DNA of 64,000 nucleotides, from the NCBI RefSeq assembly GCF_029051645.1, contig NZ_JAACFS010000025.1, positions 1 to 64,000 of the forward strand, in the 5' to 3' direction. The stretch's first letter is position 1; each line of letters begins with the position of its first letter. Below the pieces are notes generated by a model that was not told the DNA's origin, made no database searches, and was given only the letters and a program-made list of their open reading frames with translations. Origin of the DNA: Bradyrhizobium sp. CSA112 (lineage in GTDB: Bacteria; Pseudomonadota; Alphaproteobacteria; Rhizobiales; Xanthobacteraceae). Both the position numbers and the translations under genes were made by a program. Shown piece after piece: positions 1-8,682 of this stretch.

Positions 1-45
1 CCCCGCCGCTACGCGGCGACCCTCCCCCTCCAGGGGAGGGTGAAC
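1..45. repeat. Short palindromic intergenic repeat at left edge
   Basis: Two adjacent GC-rich hairpins are visible: cgccgc pairing with gcggcg, then ccctcccc pairing with ggggaggg. They lie just upstream of the chemoreceptor gene and may continue beyond the left edge. This resembles the dispersed repeats found elsewhere in the window; no coding function is seen. Confidence 0.5.
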
Positions 46-179
46 TACGGTCACCCAGCTCCCCCTTGCTAATTTTGCCCGGATTTACGCACCCTTATCC
101 ATTCTGCCTTAACTTTGCGCACCGGATTGGGGGCTGGGCCTCCCGATGCCTGTTTTTCAGAACGAAAACGGGGTGTGAC

Positions 180-2216
180 GTGCGATTCCTGAAACGTAGC
201 GGCTCGTCTCTCAAGCTCCCAACCCTGCGGTTCCGCGCCAAAATCATGCTCGGCTTTGCCGTCGTGCTGGCGATCTCGGCCGCCAGCATGGGTTTTGCCT
301 ATCTTGGATTCGAGCGCGTTTCCGCCGGCGTCGATTCCTACCGGCGCAGCGTGCAGGAGGCTGACCTGTCGCGCGACATCGACCGCGAACTGATCTCCTA
401 TCGCTCGCTCGCCCGCTATTTCGTTGCGACCGGCAAGGAAGAGGACGGCAAGGCGGCGCTAACAGCCGAAACCGGGCTGAAGGACGCGATCATTGCCTCG
501 ATGAAGGGGACTACCAACCCGACACGGCTCGAGCAGGTCGTCAAGCTGGAGCGCGAGTTCCGCGCCTTCACCAAGATTTTCGCCGACATCCTCAAGGTCA
601 AGGACGAGAGCGCGCGCATCACGCAAAACCAGCTCACGCGCACCGGCAACTCGCTGCGCTACAAGCTCGATGATCTCCCGAGCAATGCCGACGATGACGA
701 AATGCCGGTGATCACGCTCGGCACGAAGAAGGTGACCGAGCAGTTTCAAGCGGTCACGGCGCTCGCCAACACGTTCGTCGTCAATTCGGACAAGGCGGTC
801 GCAGCCAGTGCGCTGGCGCGCCTGAAATTCGTCGAGAACTCGCTGAAGGCGATTTCGTCGAAAAATGAAAAGATCCTCGAGGGGATCAAGGAAGTCGGGG
901 GAATGCTGGAGGAATACCGGCAGTCGCTCACCAAGCTGGTCGATAATGCCAAAGAGATCGATGAGCTGACGCTGGAAATGACGGAGTCGGCCGCCGCCAT
1001 CAACAAGGGCTCAGGCGCCATGAAATCGGACTTGCTGGCCGACCAGAAGCGGCTAGAGGCTGAATCGGATGCGACCATCGGCGAGACCGAGCGGCTGATC
1101 CTGATCCTCGCCGCCGGCGGCTTCCTGCTTGGCTGCGTCTGGGCATTCCTGCTCGGCAAGGGTATTTCCAAGCCGATGACGGCGATGTGCAACGCGATGC
1201 GCAAGCTCGCTGCGGGCAATTTCGAAGTCGTGCTGCCCGGCCTCGGCCGCAACGACGAGCTCGGCGAGATGGCGAGTGCGGTCGAGGAGTTCAAGGTCCA
1301 GGCCATCGCCCGGGCCGAGCGCGACGCCGCCACCCAGGAAGCGCAGAACAAGGCGGCGAGCGCCGCGCGCCGCGCCGAACTCATTCGCTTCGCCGACGAG
1401 TTCGAAGCTGCGGTCGGCGCCATCGTCTCCAACGTATCGTCGTCGGCCGTGCAGCTCGAAGGCTCCGCCGGCAAGCTGACCCGGACGGCAGAAACTACCC
1501 AGAGCCTGTCAAGCCAGGTCGCCAGCACATCGGAAGAAGCTTCCAGCAACATGCAGTCGGTGGCATCAGCAACCGAGGAATTGTCGGCGTCTGTCGACGA
1601 GATCGGACGGCGCGTCAAGGAATCCAGCCAGATTGCGGAAGCCGCCGTCCGTCAGGCCGAACAGACCGACGGGCGGATCGGCAAGCTGTCGCGTGCCGCA
1701 CAGGAGATCGGCGACGTCGTCAAGCTGATCACCGCGATTGCCGAGCAGACCAATTTGCTGGCGCTGAACGCCACCATCGAGGCCGCCCGCGCGGGCGATG
1801 CCGGCCGCGGCTTCGCCGTGGTTGCGTCCGAGGTCAAATCGCTCGCCAGCCAGACTGCGAAAGCGACCGACGAGATTTCCAATCACATCTCGGGCATGCA
1901 GGGCGCGACGCAGGAATCGGTCGCCGCGATCAAGGAGATCGGCGGCACCATCGGCAGGATCTCCGACATTGCCTCGACCATCGCCAGCGCCGTCGAGCAG
2001 CAAAGCTCGGCGACGCAGGAAATTGCGCGCAGTGTCCAGAACGTCGCGCAAGGCACGCAGGAGGCCGCCGCCAACGTCATGCACGTCAACCGCGGCGCGA
2101 CCGAAACCGGCGCGGCCTCCGAGGAGGTGCTGAATTCGGCGCGCACGCTGTCGCGCGAAAGCACGCGCCTGCGCGAAGAGCTCGATCGCTTCATGGCGAA
2201 TATCAGGGCGGCGTGA
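180..2216 (+). CDS. Methyl-accepting chemotaxis protein
   Basis: Transmembrane chemoreceptor expected to control the CheA kinase from the inner membrane. The GTG at 180 is preferred (678 aa) because the protein then begins with a short basic stretch before transmembrane segment 1 (about residues 20-42); an in-frame TTG at 66 would add 38 unconvincing residues. A long helical periplasmic region follows, then transmembrane segment 2 (about 305-328), a HAMP domain, and a cytoplasmic signalling domain. The highly conserved hairpin tip (IAEQTNLLALNATIEAARAG) lies near residues 520-540. There is no C-terminal CheR-docking pentapeptide; the protein ends FMANIRAA. No che genes are nearby, so it is an orphan receptor. 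The ligand cannot be told from the sequence. Confidence 0.93.
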   Translation: MRFLKRSGSSLKLPTLRFRAKIMLGFAVVLAISAASMGFAYLGFERVSAGVDSYRRSVQEADLSRDIDRELISYRSLARYFVATGKEEDGKAALTAETGLKDAIIASMKGTTNPTRLEQVVKLEREFRAFTKIFADILKVKDESARITQNQLTRTGNSLRYKLDDLPSNADDDEMPVITLGTKKVTEQFQAVTALANTFVVNSDKAVAASALARLKFVENSLKAISSKNEKILEGIKEVGGMLEEYRQSLTKLVDNAKEIDELTLEMTESAAAINKGSGAMKSDLLADQKRLEAESDATIGETERLILILAAGGFLLGCVWAFLLGKGISKPMTAMCNAMRKLAAGNFEVVLPGLGRNDELGEMASAVEEFKVQAIARAERDAATQEAQNKAASAARRAELIRFADEFEAAVGAIVSNVSSSAVQLEGSAGKLTRTAETTQSLSSQVASTSEEASSNMQSVASATEELSASVDEIGRRVKESSQIAEAAVRQAEQTDGRIGKLSRAAQEIGDVVKLITAIAEQTNLLALNATIEAARAGDAGRGFAVVASEVKSLASQTAKATDEISNHISGMQGATQESVAAIKEIGGTIGRISDIASTIASAVEQQSSATQEIARSVQNVAQGTQEAAANVMHVNRGATETGAASEEVLNSARTLSRESTRLREELDRFMANIRAA

Positions 2217-2269
2217 TTTTCGATTGTCGCTCCAAGCAGAGCGATGTGCTGAGAGAGCGGCCTGAGCGA

Positions 2270-2354
2270 GTAGCCCGGATGGAGCGAAGCGAAATCCGGG
2301 AGCGATGTCGCGGATGCACTGACCCCGGATTGCGCTTCGCTCCATCCGGGCTAC
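2270..2354. repeat. REP-like inverted repeat after the chemoreceptor gene
   Basis: Long imperfect arms: gtagcccggatggagcgaag at the left (2270-2289) and its complement cttcgctccatccgggctac at the right (2335-2354), continuing inward through aaatccggg and cccggatt. It lies about 50 bases after the chemoreceptor stop and could fold into a stable hairpin. It is a dispersed repeat of the type abundant in Bradyrhizobium; a role in termination or mRNA stability is possible but not shown. Confidence 0.7.
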
Positions 2355-2404
2355 GAATTAAGTGACATCCGCGTGCCCTCCGCGTTCGCAGGGACGACGC
2401 AGAG

Positions 2405-2758
2405 TTACTCCCGCCCGAACTGATGCTTCAGTTCGACCTTCGCGCGCTCCAGCCGCGTACGCTGCGTTTTTGGTAAGGTCTTGCCGGCACGGTTGATGTA
2501 GAAAGTCAGCATCGACAGCGCCGATCGATACGCGCCCGACTTGCGGCGCGAGCTGTGCTCGGCGGATCGCTTGAGCGACGCCGCGATCTTCTTTGCGCTG
2601 GTCAGCTTGAAGACACCGCGTTTCAGATCGAGCGCGTCGCTTTCACGGGTGACCCGTTGCGACCATCGCTTCGGCGATGATTTCTTTGCGGTTGTCGTGC
2701 GGCTGCTTTTTCGGGCCGCGGTCTTTCGTGGGCGGGTGGTCTTGCGTCGTTCGGCCAT
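2405..2758 (-). CDS. DUF3175 domain-containing small basic protein
   Basis: Predicted 117-aa protein. The ATG at 2758 is chosen because GGAG lies about seven bases upstream and the longer frame to 2974 reads through a palindromic repeat. The first ~45 residues are rich in Lys, Arg and Thr (MAERRKTTRPRKTAARKSS), like a nucleic-acid-binding tail. The rest (from KRWSQRVTRESDALDLKRGVF) matches my memory of DUF3175, whose function is unknown. The protein ends in conserved-looking residues (RAKVELKHQFGRE). It is a single gene between two repeats, so the neighbours give no functional clue. Confidence 0.8.
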   Translation of the reverse strand: MAERRKTTRPRKTAARKSSRTTTAKKSSPKRWSQRVTRESDALDLKRGVFKLTSAKKIAASLKRSAEHSSRRKSGAYRSALSMLTFYINRAGKTLPKTQRTRLERAKVELKHQFGRE

Positions 2759-3165
2759 GTTCAGCTCCATCTGCTGTTTTGCCGAGAACGGCCGCCCGAT
2801 CGTTCGGTTCCTCGTCGTTCTTCGAATGACGGCAACAGTGCATTTACAAGTCGCTGCGCCGCGAATGCGCCCGATGACAGGCTGCGCGAAGCAATCCATG
2901 CTTCCGCTTGCCGCGCGATGGATTGCTTCGCTGCGCTCGCAATGACGCGAGGGAACGCTCGGCGACTCCCACACACGCGCAGATCATGACAACAGCTATG
3001 CAATTTCGCCACCCAAATACTCCCGGAACCCCAGTCCTCCGAGGGAGTTATCTCGGTGTCGGGCATCATGTTTGCCGCAATTTGACGTGAAAACCCTGGG
3101 GCTGGGGCGTTCCGGGGTGTTTTTTCGTTGGTCCAATCGGATGGTTGCGAAAGTGAGTTGCGAAA
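2759..3165. other. Intergenic region without a gene (407 bases)
   Basis: It holds the promoter side of the DUF3175 gene, the palindromic repeat at 2886-2931 and the upstream region of the MFS gene. Reading frames here are repeat-derived or shadows. No convincing RNA gene or terminator is seen. Confidence 0.5.
2886..2931. repeat. Palindromic repeat with perfect 14-bp arms
   Basis: The arms gcgaagcaatccat (2886-2899) and atggattgcttcgc (2918-2931) are perfect complements, followed by tgcgctcgcaatgacg. It is a familiar dispersed element in this group of bacteria. Reading through it produces a false upstream extension of the DUF3175 gene. Confidence 0.7.
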
Positions 3166-4656
3166 GTGATAAGGCATGGTGCGGCGGTGGATGAGAGCGC
3201 CTCCATTTCCGCACGGCTGAAGCAGGATAACGAGGGCGTTGTCGAGACCAGCATCCCTGCGCGGCTCGATTGCTTGCGCTGGGGCGGCTTTCATACCCGT
3301 GTCGTCACCGCGCTCGGCATCACCTGGATTCTTGACGGGTTGGAGGTCACGCTTGCGGGCGCTTTGTCGGGCGCGCTGAAGGAAAGCCCGACGCTGCAGT
3401 TTTCGAATTTCGATGTTGGTCTTGCCAATAGCGCCTATCTCGCCGGCGCCGTGCTCGGCGCGCTCGGTTTCGGCTGGCTGACGGACCGGATCGGGCGTAG
3501 GAAGCTGTTCTTCATTACGCTCGCGCTCTATCTCACCGCCACCGCAGCCACCGCGCTGTCGTGGAACGTGGCAAGTTACGCGCTGTTTCGCTTCCTGACC
3601 GGGGCCGGCATCGGCGGCGAATATACCGCGATCAATTCGACGATTCAGGAATTGGTACCGGCGCGTTATCGCGGCTGGACCGATCTCGTGATCAATGGCA
3701 GCTTCTGGATCGGGGCTGCGATGGGCGCGGTCGCCGCCATCGTGCTGCTCGATCCCAACCTGCTGGCTCCGGATCTCGGCTGGCGGGCGGCCTATTTCAT
3801 CGGCGCCGCTCTCGGCCTGATCGTCTTCGTGATGCGGATGTGGATTCCGGAAAGCCCGCGCTGGCTGATGGTCCATGGTCGTCCCGAGGAGGCGCACGCG
3901 ATCGTCGACGGCATCGAGAGGTCGTCGACGAGACATTCGGATCATGCGGCCGATGAGGTGTTCCCGAAGATCAGACTGAAGATGCGCAGCCACACGCCGC
4001 TGGGTGAGGTGGCCCGGACGTTGTTCACGACCTATCGGCAACGCTCGCTGGTCGGGCTGGTGCTGATGGCCTCGCAGGCGTTCTTCTACAACGCCATCTT
4101 CTTCACCTTCGCGCTGGTGCTGACCGACTTCTTCGGTATCCCCTCCAACGATGTCGGCTGGTACATTCTGCCCTTTGCGGCAGGCAATTTCCTGGGGCCG
4201 CTGCTGCTCGGGCGGCTGTTCGATACCCTCGGCCGTCGCACGATGATCGCGACCACCTATGGCGTGTCGGGTGTCCTGCTCGCGCTATCGGGCTATCTGT
4301 TCTCGATCGGCGCTCTGAGCGCGCAGACCCAGACCATCGCCTGGATGGTGATTTTCTTCTTTGCCTCGCCGGCGGCGAGCGCTGCCTATCTCACCGTCAG
4401 CGAGACGTTTCCGCTGGAGGTGCGCGCGCTCGCCATTGCGCTGTTCTATGCGATCGGAACGGGCATTGGCGGCGTGGTAGGACCGGCGCTGTTCGGCGCC
4501 CTGATCGATACCGGATCGCGCAACAGCGTTTTCGCCGGCTACCTGTTAGGGTCGGCATTGATGATCGTGGCCGCGGCCGTCGCGTGGCGATATGCCGTTG
4601 CGGCCGAGCGAAAATCGCTCGAATCTGTCGCACGGCCGCTAGCATGTGTGGAGTAG
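3166..4656 (+). CDS. MFS transporter (sugar/organic-acid porter type)
   Basis: About 496 aa with roughly 12 hydrophobic segments in two halves. The cytoplasmic loop between TM2 and TM3 carries the MFS motif GWLTDRIGRRK (about residues 103-113), and PESPRWL follows TM6 as in sugar and aromatic-acid porters. The second half repeats the pattern (GRLFDTLGRRT). The start is GTG at 3166; GTG at 3187 is an alternative, and neither has a strong ribosome-binding site. Only six bases separate its stop from otsB, so the two are probably cotranscribed. This suggests a link to trehalose or compatible-solute physiology, but the substrate cannot be assigned. Confidence 0.9.
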   Translation: MIRHGAAVDESASISARLKQDNEGVVETSIPARLDCLRWGGFHTRVVTALGITWILDGLEVTLAGALSGALKESPTLQFSNFDVGLANSAYLAGAVLGALGFGWLTDRIGRRKLFFITLALYLTATAATALSWNVASYALFRFLTGAGIGGEYTAINSTIQELVPARYRGWTDLVINGSFWIGAAMGAVAAIVLLDPNLLAPDLGWRAAYFIGAALGLIVFVMRMWIPESPRWLMVHGRPEEAHAIVDGIERSSTRHSDHAADEVFPKIRLKMRSHTPLGEVARTLFTTYRQRSLVGLVLMASQAFFYNAIFFTFALVLTDFFGIPSNDVGWYILPFAAGNFLGPLLLGRLFDTLGRRTMIATTYGVSGVLLALSGYLFSIGALSAQTQTIAWMVIFFFASPAASAAYLTVSETFPLEVRALAIALFYAIGTGIGGVVGPALFGALIDTGSRNSVFAGYLLGSALMIVAAAVAWRYAVAAERKSLESVARPLACVE

Positions 4657-4662
4657 GATGAA

Positions 4663-5499
4663 ATGAACGAGGATCTGGCCGAAATGCCATTGGAAGATGA
4701 TATCGTCCGTGAAGAAGAGGCCGTGGCGGAAACCGTTCCGGTACCGCGCTCGCTGGTGCCGCACTTAAGCGAAACCGCCATCCTGCTCGACATCGACGGC
4801 ACGCTGCTTGATCTGATGCCGACGCCGCGCGAAGTCTGGGTGCCGCCAGGCTTGGCGAAGACCTTGAATCGCCTGCTGGTGCGAACCAACGGCGCGCTGG
4901 CACTGGTCAGCGGCCGCTCGCTCAACGACATCGACCTGATTTTCGCGCCCGATCTATTCCCGGCAGTCGGCGGCCATGGCGCCGAGATGCGGATCGAGCC
5001 GGACAGCGAGGCGGTGGCCGCCCACGCGCCGCCGATGGACAAGGAATTGAAACGACGGCTGGCGGCGATTGCAAAGCTCAGTCCTGGAATATTGCTGGAA
5101 GACAAGGGCTACTCGCTGGCGCTGCACTACCGTCTCGCGCCGCACGCCGAGAAGGCGATCTATGCCGCGGTGTCGCTGATCAGGGCGGATCTTCCCAACG
5201 CGCCGATCGAAGTGCTGCCCGGCAAATGCGTCTGCGAGATCAAGCATTCCGGCTTCACCAAGGCGAGCGGCGTGCGCGAATTGATGACGCGCGAACCTTT
5301 CAAGGGCCGCCGTCCGTTCTTCATCGGCGACGACGTCACCGACGAGACCGTCTTTGCGATCATGCCTGACCTTGATGGCCTCGCCTTCTCGGTCGGCCGT
5401 CGCGCCAAGGGCGTGGCCGGGCATTTCGACGCGCCGAGCGACGTGCGTGAGTTCCTCGCGCATCTGCTTGACGACGAAAGGGACGCATCACTGCCATAA
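4663..5499 (+). CDS. otsB: Trehalose-6-phosphate phosphatase
   Basis: Removes phosphate from trehalose 6-phosphate to give trehalose, the second step of the OtsA-OtsB pathway. The protein is 278 aa and of the HAD superfamily. Motif I DIDGTLLD, with the nucleophilic Asp near residue 43, follows an acidic N-terminal extension of about 35 residues. Motif II-like SGRS and motif IV GDDVTDE (about 224-230) are also present. It follows the MFS gene by six bases and precedes otsA by 196 bases, on the same strand. Trehalose made this way is a known osmotic and desiccation protectant in rhizobia. Confidence 0.94.
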   Translation: MNEDLAEMPLEDDIVREEEAVAETVPVPRSLVPHLSETAILLDIDGTLLDLMPTPREVWVPPGLAKTLNRLLVRTNGALALVSGRSLNDIDLIFAPDLFPAVGGHGAEMRIEPDSEAVAAHAPPMDKELKRRLAAIAKLSPGILLEDKGYSLALHYRLAPHAEKAIYAAVSLIRADLPNAPIEVLPGKCVCEIKHSGFTKASGVRELMTREPFKGRRPFFIGDDVTDETVFAIMPDLDGLAFSVGRRAKGVAGHFDAPSDVREFLAHLLDDERDASLP

Positions 5500-5574
5500 T
5501 GTTTTTCGTCTCGACCGGTTTCGAACACAGATTCTCACGCTTCACGCCGAGGTTCGCGGCAAATTTTATTTTTC

Positions 5575-5594
5575 GTGAGTTCCGGTGAGTTCCG
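5575..5594. repeat. Perfect tandem decamer between otsB and otsA
   Basis: The decamer gtgagttccg occurs twice back to back in the 196-base gap. It may be a regulator site or a replication-slippage product; nothing else marks its role. Confidence 0.5.
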
Positions 5595-5695
5595 GCACTG
5601 AGCAGCCCGAATTTGGTTTCAATTCGTTGAAAGGGTGATCAGGAACCATATTGATGAACGGTTGTTAACGCGAGCGTACCAACGGGAGGGGACCT

Positions 5696-7156
5696 TTGAA
5701 CCTCGTCGTCGTTTCTAACCGCGTTTCCCGCGGAAAACCCAACGAACCCATGACGGGGGGACTCGCGGCGGCTTTATTGCCGATCGTCGAGAAGTCCGGT
5801 GCTATCTGGGTGGGTTCCAGCGGAAGGGTCCGTGACGGGAACCAGAAGGAACCGTTCGCCGAAATCGAGGCCCTTGGCGCCGGCGCGCTGGCGATGCTGG
5901 ATCTGCCGGCCGCGCATTACGGCGGCTATTACGAGGGTTTTGCGAATTCCGCATTGTGGCCGGCGCTGCATTCGCGCGCCGATCTGATCCGCGCCTCGCA
6001 GGAGGACTATCTCAGCTATCGCGAGGTGAACGCCTTCATGGCGCGTGCGCTCCTGCGATTCCGAAAAGCGGATGCCGCGTTCTGGATTCAGGACTACCAT
6101 TTCCTCGCGCTCGGCGCCGAACTGCGCGATCTCGGCGTATCGGAGCCGATCGGCTTCTTCCTGCATACGCCGTGGCCGGCGCGTTCGGTGATATCAGGCG
6201 TGCCGCATCATCGCGAGCTGATCGAGGCGATGCTGGCCTATGATCTGATCGGTTTTCAGACCGAGGAGGATTGCGAGAACTTCCTGTCCTACGCGCAGTC
6301 CGACCTCGGCCTTGTCGTGCATGACGGCGTCATCATTTCGCGCCACGGCCGGACGCGCGCCGCGGTATTTCCGATCGGCATCGATCCGCAGCAATTCGCC
6401 CAGTTGGCGACGAAGGCGTCGACCCATCCTGATGTCTCGCGGCTGCGGCGCAGCCTGAACGGCGAGAAGCTCGCGATCGGCGTCGACCGGCTGGATTATT
6501 CCAAGGGCCTGATCAACCGCATCAAGGCTTTCGACCAGATGTGGACCCTGCATCCATCGCTGGCGCGCACGGTGTCGCTGCTGCAGATCGCAACGCCCTC
6601 GCGCGGTGCAATCGAGGCCTACGGCAACCTGCAGAGCGAGGTCGCCAAGCTCGTCAGCGACGTCAACGGCATGCATGGCGAAGTCGATTGGACGCCGATC
6701 CGCTATCTCAACAAGGGCTACGGCCAGGCCGTGCTCGCGGGCCTCTATCGCACCGCGCAGGTCGGCGTAGTGACGCCGTTGCAGGACGGCATGAATCTCG
6801 TCGCCAAGGAATATGTCGCGGCACAAAACCCGGTCGATCCCGGTGTGCTGGTGCTGTCGAAATTTGCCGGCGCCGCCAACGAGCTCGACACTGCGTTGCT
6901 GGTCAATCCGCATGATATCGACGGCATGGCGCGCACCATCGCGATCGCGCTATCGATGCCATTGACCGAACGGCGGATGCGCTGGGAAGCAATGATGGCA
7001 AAGCTGCGCGGCCATACGATCCAGCAATGGTTCGCCGACTTTGTCGAGGCGTTGCGCGAATGCCAGCTTGACAGGAACGAGTTGGCACCTGTCATGCCCG
7101 AGCCCGCCCTATGGCCGCTCCGCTCCGCCACCAATGGCGGCGCGCGGTACCACTAG
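5696..7156 (+). CDS. otsA: Alpha,alpha-trehalose-phosphate synthase (UDP-forming)
   Basis: Transfers glucose from UDP-glucose to glucose 6-phosphate to make trehalose 6-phosphate. It is a 486-aa GT20-family enzyme. The TTG start at 5696 is supported by a gggaggggacc ribosome-binding site and by the family-typical N-terminus MNLVVVSNRVS. GT20 signatures are all present: MTGGLAAAL near the start, WIQDYHF, HTPWPA, RLDYSKGL (265-272) and DGMNLVAKEY (364-373), which bind donor and acceptor. It pairs with the upstream otsB, though the 196-base gap leaves room for its own promoter. Confidence 0.95.
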   Translation: MNLVVVSNRVSRGKPNEPMTGGLAAALLPIVEKSGAIWVGSSGRVRDGNQKEPFAEIEALGAGALAMLDLPAAHYGGYYEGFANSALWPALHSRADLIRASQEDYLSYREVNAFMARALLRFRKADAAFWIQDYHFLALGAELRDLGVSEPIGFFLHTPWPARSVISGVPHHRELIEAMLAYDLIGFQTEEDCENFLSYAQSDLGLVVHDGVIISRHGRTRAAVFPIGIDPQQFAQLATKASTHPDVSRLRRSLNGEKLAIGVDRLDYSKGLINRIKAFDQMWTLHPSLARTVSLLQIATPSRGAIEAYGNLQSEVAKLVSDVNGMHGEVDWTPIRYLNKGYGQAVLAGLYRTAQVGVVTPLQDGMNLVAKEYVAAQNPVDPGVLVLSKFAGAANELDTALLVNPHDIDGMARTIAIALSMPLTERRMRWEAMMAKLRGHTIQQWFADFVEALRECQLDRNELAPVMPEPALWPLRSATNGGARYH

Positions 7157-7171
7157 AGTCTGCAAGCTATT

Positions 7172-7310
7172 TCCCGTCGCCCTGAGGAGCGGCGCCTTCG
7201 CCGCGTCTCGAAGGATGAGGCCCGACTGTGGCCTCATGGTTCGCCCGGCGATGCGAAGCATCGTCCGGAGACGCGCTTCGCGCTCCTCACCATGAGGGGC
7301 GGAGACGGGC
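7172..7310. repeat. Dispersed imperfect palindrome after otsA
   Basis: Contains cctgaggagcg at the left and cgctcctcaccatgagg at the right, with an inner palindrome gatgcgaagcatc. It sits between convergent genes and is probably a dispersed intergenic repeat; a termination role is possible. Confidence 0.5.
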
Positions 7311-7333
7311 ACTGGCAATCTAAGTGATCGCGC

Positions 7334-7681
7334 CTAATAGCAATACGACACGCCATCGAGCACCGGACAGCGCGCCTTGTTGGGCGCGCTCGGATTTTCC
7401 ATCGGCACCATGCCCTTGCCTGAGCCGGAGCCGGCGAATACGCCGGGGCCGATGACGACGGACGATTTGTTGCCGATGATAACGCTCGGATGCGGCGAGG
7501 CCAGCCTCGATCGCGAGCCATCGGCCCAGACGATGGCGTCGCCCGCGAAGATGCCGCGCCGGCCGTCGTCGCAACTCACATCCACGCCCTGCCGGGTGCA
7601 AGCCTGCGCCATTGCCGGGCCGGCCGCGGCCGCTGCCAATGCCGGGATCAGGATCAAGAGCAGGAGCGTCCGTGTGATCAT
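7334..7681 (-). CDS. Small secreted protein of unknown function
   Basis: Predicted 115 aa. The ATG at 7681 is preferred, with ggaga about eight bases upstream; an in-frame ATG at 7711 would add ten residues. The N-terminus MITRTLLLLILIPALAAAAA followed by GPAMAQA is a clear Sec signal peptide, probably cleaved after AMA. The mature part contains four cysteines (ACTR, VSCDD, ARCPV, SYCY) that could form two disulfides. I do not recognise a named family. It faces otsA and lies upstream of the tRNA gene on the opposite strand. Confidence 0.7.
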   Translation of the reverse strand: MITRTLLLLILIPALAAAAAGPAMAQACTRQGVDVSCDDGRRGIFAGDAIVWADGSRSRLASPHPSVIIGNKSSVVIGPGVFAGSGSGKGMVPMENPSAPNKARCPVLDGVSYCY

Positions 7682-7880
7682 CGTGCCAGTCTCCACCGAT
7701 TGCGGTGCCAATATCGTCGTCGATCATGGCCGGATTCCGGTTCAAGCGCCCGGCGAACGCCGATCATTCGATGCCAACCGCGCCGAATTGCCAAATAAAT
7801 TCAACCAGTTGGGGAAATTTTAGCGGCTGCGCCCAGCGTCCCTTGCAAAATCAGTCCTGCCCCTTCAAGAGAGGGCCTCC

Positions 7881-7970
7881 GGAGAGATGGCCGAGTGGCT
7901 TAAGGCGCACGCTTGGAAAGCGTGTGTGCGGGAAACCGTACCGTGGGTTCGAATCCCACTCTCTCCGCCA
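7881..7970 (+). tRNA. tRNA-Ser (anticodon GGA)
   Basis: A 90-base tRNA with an encoded CCA end. The acceptor arms GGAGAGA and TCTCTCC pair, with discriminator G before CCA. The anticodon stem cacgc/gcgtg encloses loop TTGGAAA, giving anticodon GGA (reads UCC/UCU). A long class II variable arm (gtgcgggaaaccgtacc region) and the T arm gtggg-ttcgaat-cccac are visible. Its 3' end is duplicated exactly at 11120-11136, which suggests use as an integration site. Confidence 0.97.
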
Positions 7971-7973
7971 GCC
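7957..7973. other. Putative attachment site (attL) within tRNA-Ser 3' end
   Basis: The 17 bases cactctctccgccagcc cover the end of the tRNA-Ser gene and three bases beyond. The identical 17-mer recurs at 11120-11136 in the same orientation. This is the usual geometry of an element that integrated into a tRNA 3' end, leaving an intact tRNA on one side. No integrase gene is visible between the copies. Confidence 0.55.
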
Positions 7974-8041
7974 AACTATGTGCCCTGCAAACGTCTCCTC
8001 GTCTGTCGGAACCCGTAATTCCGGAGTTTGGTTATTGGCTG

Positions 8042-8103
8042 ATGGCAGAACTTGTCGCCAACGCCGAAATGCTGATCCGCCGGCCGGTCGCGGAGGTGTT
8101 CGG
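8042..8103 (+). pseudogene. Truncated N-terminus of an SRPBCC/AHSA1-like protein
   Basis: Starting at ATG 8042 the frame reads MAELVANAEMLIRRPVAEVF, which matches my memory of the first strand and helix of SRPBCC (AHSA1-type) proteins. The similarity then stops; the frame continues to 8278 with unrelated residues. A full family member is about 140-160 aa. It lies just beyond the tRNA and its left direct repeat, so it is probably a gene broken by a rearrangement at the island boundary. Confidence 0.45.
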
Positions 8104-8299
8104 ACGGATTACCGCCAGGCTGATCGATGGGAGGAGCGCTCGCGCGCGGCGAACGAGTATCGCCGACGTGGACCGAAGCTCGCTGGGACCGGCGATCGCC
8201 GCGCGCGAGCGATCTGATATTGCGACCGCGGGCACGACGATCCCGCCAGGTTTGCCATATCCATTACGCTTGAGCTGATGTCCGGCCGAAGGGGGCCCA
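8104..8299. other. Short stretch with possible decayed coding sequence
   Basis: No intact gene is seen between the SRPBCC fragment and the membrane-protein gene. In one forward frame, residues WEERSRAANEYRR to DRRARAI (about 8130-8217) vaguely resemble the W...R...D-R pattern of DUF1127 proteins before an early stop. This is too weak to call. Confidence 0.2.
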
Positions 8300-8662
8300 A
8301 TGACGAAACTGACGCTTACCCTATCCGCGCTTTACTTGGCCCTTGTTGGCCTGGCGCTGATGTTCTTTCCGATACAGTTCGGCCGGGATGCCGTGCCGAC
8401 GGATGCTGCACCCGAACTGCTTGCGCTGCTGCGGCTTCTCGGCGGACCGTTTCTCGGCATCGCCGTGCTTAACTGGCTGTCGAGAAATGCCGAGCCCTCC
8501 ACGCTCCGTGTCGTCCTGCTCGCGAACATCGTCGGCTTCGGCGCCGTCGCGGCTAACGACATTTGGGGCGTCGCCAGCGGTGAAGCGCGGGACATCGCCA
8601 AGCTATTTCTGGTTATCCATCTGCTCTTCACATCGGCCTTCGTGGCGGCGGCCGCTCGCTGA
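8300..8662 (+). CDS. Small integral membrane protein, unknown function
   Basis: Predicted 120 aa; the ATG at 8300 follows a purine-rich aaggggg site. Four hydrophobic segments are visible: LTLSALYLALVGLALMFF, a Leu-rich segment with LLGGPFLGIAVLNWL, VVLLANIVGFGAVAAN, and LFLVIHLLFTSAFVAAAA. I recognise no catalytic motif. The layout is like small four-helix membrane proteins of the DUF4345 kind, but that is a guess. It lies within the segment bounded by the tRNA-derived direct repeats. Confidence 0.65.
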   Translation: MTKLTLTLSALYLALVGLALMFFPIQFGRDAVPTDAAPELLALLRLLGGPFLGIAVLNWLSRNAEPSTLRVVLLANIVGFGAVAANDIWGVASGEARDIAKLFLVIHLLFTSAFVAAAAR

Positions 8663-8682
8663 GGCAAATTCTGAGGTTCCAA

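Noticed and set aside
2761..4041. Reverse frame of 426 codons across the MFS gene start
   Set aside because: Mostly antisense to the MFS gene and running through a palindromic repeat. No domain or start evidence.
7913..8278. 121-codon frame beginning inside the tRNA gene
   Set aside because: A protein start inside tRNA-Ser is not credible; only the internal ATG at 8042 has family-like residues, and these are truncated.
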